Assembly: GCA_030052355.1 (NCBI GenBank)
Contig: JASIGS010000163.1
Coordinates: forward strand, 1 to 6,093
Direction: 5' to 3'
DNA from: Streptosporangiaceae bacterium
GTDB lineage: Bacteria; Actinomycetota; Actinomycetes; Streptosporangiales; Streptosporangiaceae
DNA: 6,093 nt
Part shown: positions 4,035-6,093 of the stretch, one piece after another
Position numbering within the stretch: position 1 is the stretch's first letter
Layout of the letters: the number at the start of each line of letters is the position of its first letter
Made by a program: the position numbers and the translations under genes
Notes under the pieces: model-generated
Told to the model about the DNA's origin: nothing
The model's input: only the letters and a program-made list of their open reading frames with translations
Database searches by the model: none

Positions 4035-6093
4035 CCGCGCCCGCGGACGCGCCCGGGGGAGCCGGGCCCGCCGATAGCGCCGGCGTGCAGCCAGTGCTGC
4101 GCGTCGACGGTCTCGACGTCTCCTACACGGTCCGCGGCCAGGACCGGCCGGCGCTGCGCAACGTCTCCTTCGAGATCGGCAGGAACTCCTCGTACGGGCT
4201 GGTCGGTGAGTCGGGCTCGGGCAAGACCACGGTCGCGCTGGCGCTCACCAAGTACCTGCCGCGCAACGGCCGGGTCCGCGGCGGCTCGGTCACCATCAAC
4301 GGGCAGGACCCGCTGGGCATGCGGGGCGAGGCACTGCGCGAGCTGCGCGCGCGGTCGGTGTCGATGGTCTACCAGGAGCCGGGAAAGGCGCTCAACCCGT
4401 CGATCAAGGTCGGGCGGCAGGTCGCCGAGGTCTACGAGATAGCCGGGCTCGGCCGGGCCGACGCGATGCAGCACGCCGCCGAGATGCTGCGGCGGGTGCA
4501 GATCCCCGACCCGCGCCGGGTGATGGAGCGCTACCCGCACGAGCTGTCCGGCGGGATGGCCCAGCGCGTGGTCATCGCCATGGCGGTTGCCGCCGAGCCG
4601 TCGCTGCTCATCCTGGACGAGCCGACGACGGCGCTGGACGCCACCGTCGAAGCCGAGGTGCTCGACCTCGTGACCGGGCTGCGCGACGAGCTGGACACCT
4701 CGATCCTGTTCATCAGTCACAACCTCGCCGTGATCTCCAAGATGTGCGACCGCGTCGGTGTCCTGTACGCGGGAGAGCTTGTCGAGGAAGGCCCGTCGGC
4801 GGAGTTGTTCTCCGACCCCCGGCATCCGTACACGGTCGGTCTGCTCCGCTGCCTGCCGCGGCGCGGCCAGCGCAAGGATCACGGCCGGCTCGACTCGATC
4901 CCCGGATTCCTGCCCGATCCTGGCCACCAGCCGGCCGGCTGCATCTTCGCGCCGCGCTGCCTGCTCGCCGAGGATCAGTGCTGGCAGGCACCGCCGCCGC
5001 CGTTCTCCACCGGGCCCGGCCGTACCTCGCGTTGCTACCGGCACGCGGAGGCTGCCGACCTGCCGAGGAGCACGCCGGTCGACGTAGACCTCCGCTCGGA
5101 GCTTGACGTCGGTGACGACCCGGTCATCGCGGTGCGGGACCTGTCCAAGACGTTCTCGTCCAGTCACGAGGCAGTCAGGGCGCTGGTGGGCGTCAACCTG
5201 ACGCTGCAGCGGGGCGAGACGCTCGGGCTTGTCGGCGAATCAGGCAGTGGCAAGACGACGCTGGCGCGCGTGCTGCTCGGCCTGGTCGCGCCCGACCATG
5301 GCGCGCGCATCGAGCTGGACGGCAAGCCGCTGCGGCCTACGCTCTCGGGCCGGGACATCGGGCAGCTCCGGGCGCTGCAGATCGTGTTCCAGAATCCCGA
5401 CTCGGCGCTGAACAGGCGGCACACCGTCCGGCGCCTGATAGCGAGGCCGCTGACCAGGCTCGCCGGGCTGAAGGGAGCCGCGCTGCGCGAGCGGCTCGCC
5501 GACCTGGTCAGGTCGGTCCGGCTGGAGGACAGGCATCTCGGCCTGCGCCCGCGCCAGCTGTCTGGCGGGCTGAAGCAGCGAGTGGCCATCGCCAGGGCGT
5601 TCGCCGGCGGCCCGCGGATCGTCGTCTGCGACGAGCCCACGTCCGCCCTGGACGTCTCGGTCCAGGCGGCCATCCTCAACCTGCTCGCCGACCTGCAGGC
5701 CAAGGAACAGGTGAGCTACCTGTTCATCTCGCACGACCTCGGCCTCGTGCGCTACCTGTCCGACCGGATCGCCGTGCTCTACCTCGGCCGCCTGATGGAG
5801 GTCGGACCCGCCGAGCGCGTGTTCAGCGGTCCCCACCACCCCTACACCGAGGCGCTGCTGTCAGCGGTGCCGAGCCTGGGCGGAGCCGCCCGCACCCGGA
5901 TCAAGCTTTCCGGCGAGATCCCGTCGGCCGCCAGCCCACCGAGCGGGTGCGTCTTCCACACCCGCTGCCCGCGCAAGCTCGCGTCCGGGATCTGCGAGAC
6001 GACCGAGCCGCCGCTGGCCGAAGCGGAGCCTGGCCACTTCATGAGCTGCCATATTCCTATCGATCAGCTAACAAATATGCAAGGTGACGGGCA
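4031..6093 (+). CDS. Fused tandem ABC ATPase, DppD-DppF type (3' end beyond window)
   Basis: This cytoplasmic subunit powers the importer by ATP hydrolysis. The frame from ATG 4031 (ATGA overlap with the DppC-like gene) has no stop to the right edge, giving 687 complete codons. Domain 1 has Walker A GESGSGKT at 59-66, Q-loop Gln115, signature LSGGMAQR at 172-179, Walker B LLILDEP at 192-198 and H-loop His230. Its oligopeptide-transporter C-terminal region starts at HPYT (265) and has Cys304, 310, 317 and 335. Domain 2 repeats this: Walker A 402-409, Gln454, signature LSGGLKQR at 510-517, Walker B VVCDEP at 531-536, His568, HPYT at 603-606, and Cys640, 646, 655 and 673. Both sites look catalytically complete. 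One chain thus replaces separate DppD and DppF, a layout known in actinobacteria. Four-Cys sets of this kind have been linked to iron-sulfur clusters in DppD-type proteins; that is not shown here. The real stop probably lies soon after the edge, since the family pattern ends near Cys673. Confidence 0.95.
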   Translation, partial: MTAPADAPGGAGPADSAGVQPVLRVDGLDVSYTVRGQDRPALRNVSFEIGRNSSYGLVGESGSGKTTVALALTKYLPRNGRVRGGSVTINGQDPLGMRGEALRELRARSVSMVYQEPGKALNPSIKVGRQVAEVYEIAGLGRADAMQHAAEMLRRVQIPDPRRVMERYPHELSGGMAQRVVIAMAVAAEPSLLILDEPTTALDATVEAEVLDLVTGLRDELDTSILFISHNLAVISKMCDRVGVLYAGELVEEGPSAELFSDPRHPYTVGLLRCLPRRGQRKDHGRLDSIPGFLPDPGHQPAGCIFAPRCLLAEDQCWQAPPPPFSTGPGRTSRCYRHAEAADLPRSTPVDVDLRSELDVGDDPVIAVRDLSKTFSSSHEAVRALVGVNLTLQRGETLGLVGESGSGKTTLARVLLGLVAPDHGARIELDGKPLRPTLSGRDIGQLRALQIVFQNPDSALNRRHTVRRLIARPLTRLAGLKGAALRERLADLVRSVRLEDRHLGLRPRQLSGGLKQRVAIARAFAGGPRIVVCDEPTSALDVSVQAAILNLLADLQAKEQVSYLFISHDLGLVRYLSDRIAVLYLGRLMEVGPAERVFSGPHHPYTEALLSAVPSLGGAARTRIKLSGEIPSAASPPSGCVFHTRCPRKLASGICETTEPPLAEAEPGHFMSCHIPIDQLTNMQGDG

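Noticed and set aside
4866..5120. Possible frameshift or gene boundary between the two ATPase domains, which would make separate DppD and DppF genes
   Set aside because: I followed the frame codon by codon from 4031 to 6091. There is no stop and no frame change, and the Walker A codons of both domains are in the same frame, so it is a true fusion.
3935..5167. A 410-codon minus-strand open frame over the end of the DppC-like gene and the first ATPase domain
   Set aside because: The plus strand here encodes a complete ABC ATPase domain with every motif in place. The minus-strand product is a low-complexity Arg/Ala/Asp/Val/Leu-rich shadow.
5164..5839. Minus-strand open frames of 179 and 199 codons over the second ATPase domain
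   Set aside because: They are antisense to the Walker A, signature and Walker B motifs of the plus-strand ATPase and resemble no known family.

Overview
The window reads as a stretch of chromosome from a high-GC actinobacterium. The coding DNA is strongly G/C-rich with G or C in most third codon positions. GTG and TTG starts occur, and co-directional genes overlap by 4 bases. The protein types are actinobacterial in flavour, notably the N-terminus of the urocanase and the fused double-ATPase peptide importer. No genus can be named from the sequence alone.

Left part (1-1715, minus strand): a complete urocanate hydratase gene, hutU, the second enzyme of histidine degradation. Twelve bases past its stop another minus-strand gene begins and runs off the left edge. 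Only its first 11 codons are visible. They resemble the N-terminus of the M20-family (allantoate amidohydrolase-like) proteins found beside actinobacterial hut genes, but this is a tentative reading.

Middle (1716-2205): a divergent intergenic region of about 490 bases. I see no convincing gene in it. It contains short palindromes, a very AT-rich island at 2051-2090 that could hold a promoter for the rightward operon, and a possible small leader ORF whose stop lies just past the first permease's TTG start.

Right part (2206-6093, plus strand): three tightly coupled genes of a dipeptide/oligopeptide/nickel-family (Dpp/Opp-type) ABC importer. They are a DppB-like permease, a DppC-like permease (GTGA overlap), and one long ATPase gene (ATGA overlap) that is open to the right edge with at least 687 codons. 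That ATPase is a DppD-DppF tandem fusion: two complete nucleotide-binding domains, each followed by the four-cysteine C-terminal region of oligopeptide transporter ATPases. The solute-binding protein that would set substrate specificity is not in the window and may lie further right.

Together the window shows a histidine-catabolism gene diverging from a peptide-type importer. A shared role, such as importing histidine-containing peptides or other amino-acid sources, is possible but rests only on adjacency. I found no mobile element, CRISPR array, tRNA or rRNA, and nothing that amounts to a previously undescribed system. The long antisense open frames over hutU and over the ATPase are GC-rich coding shadows.
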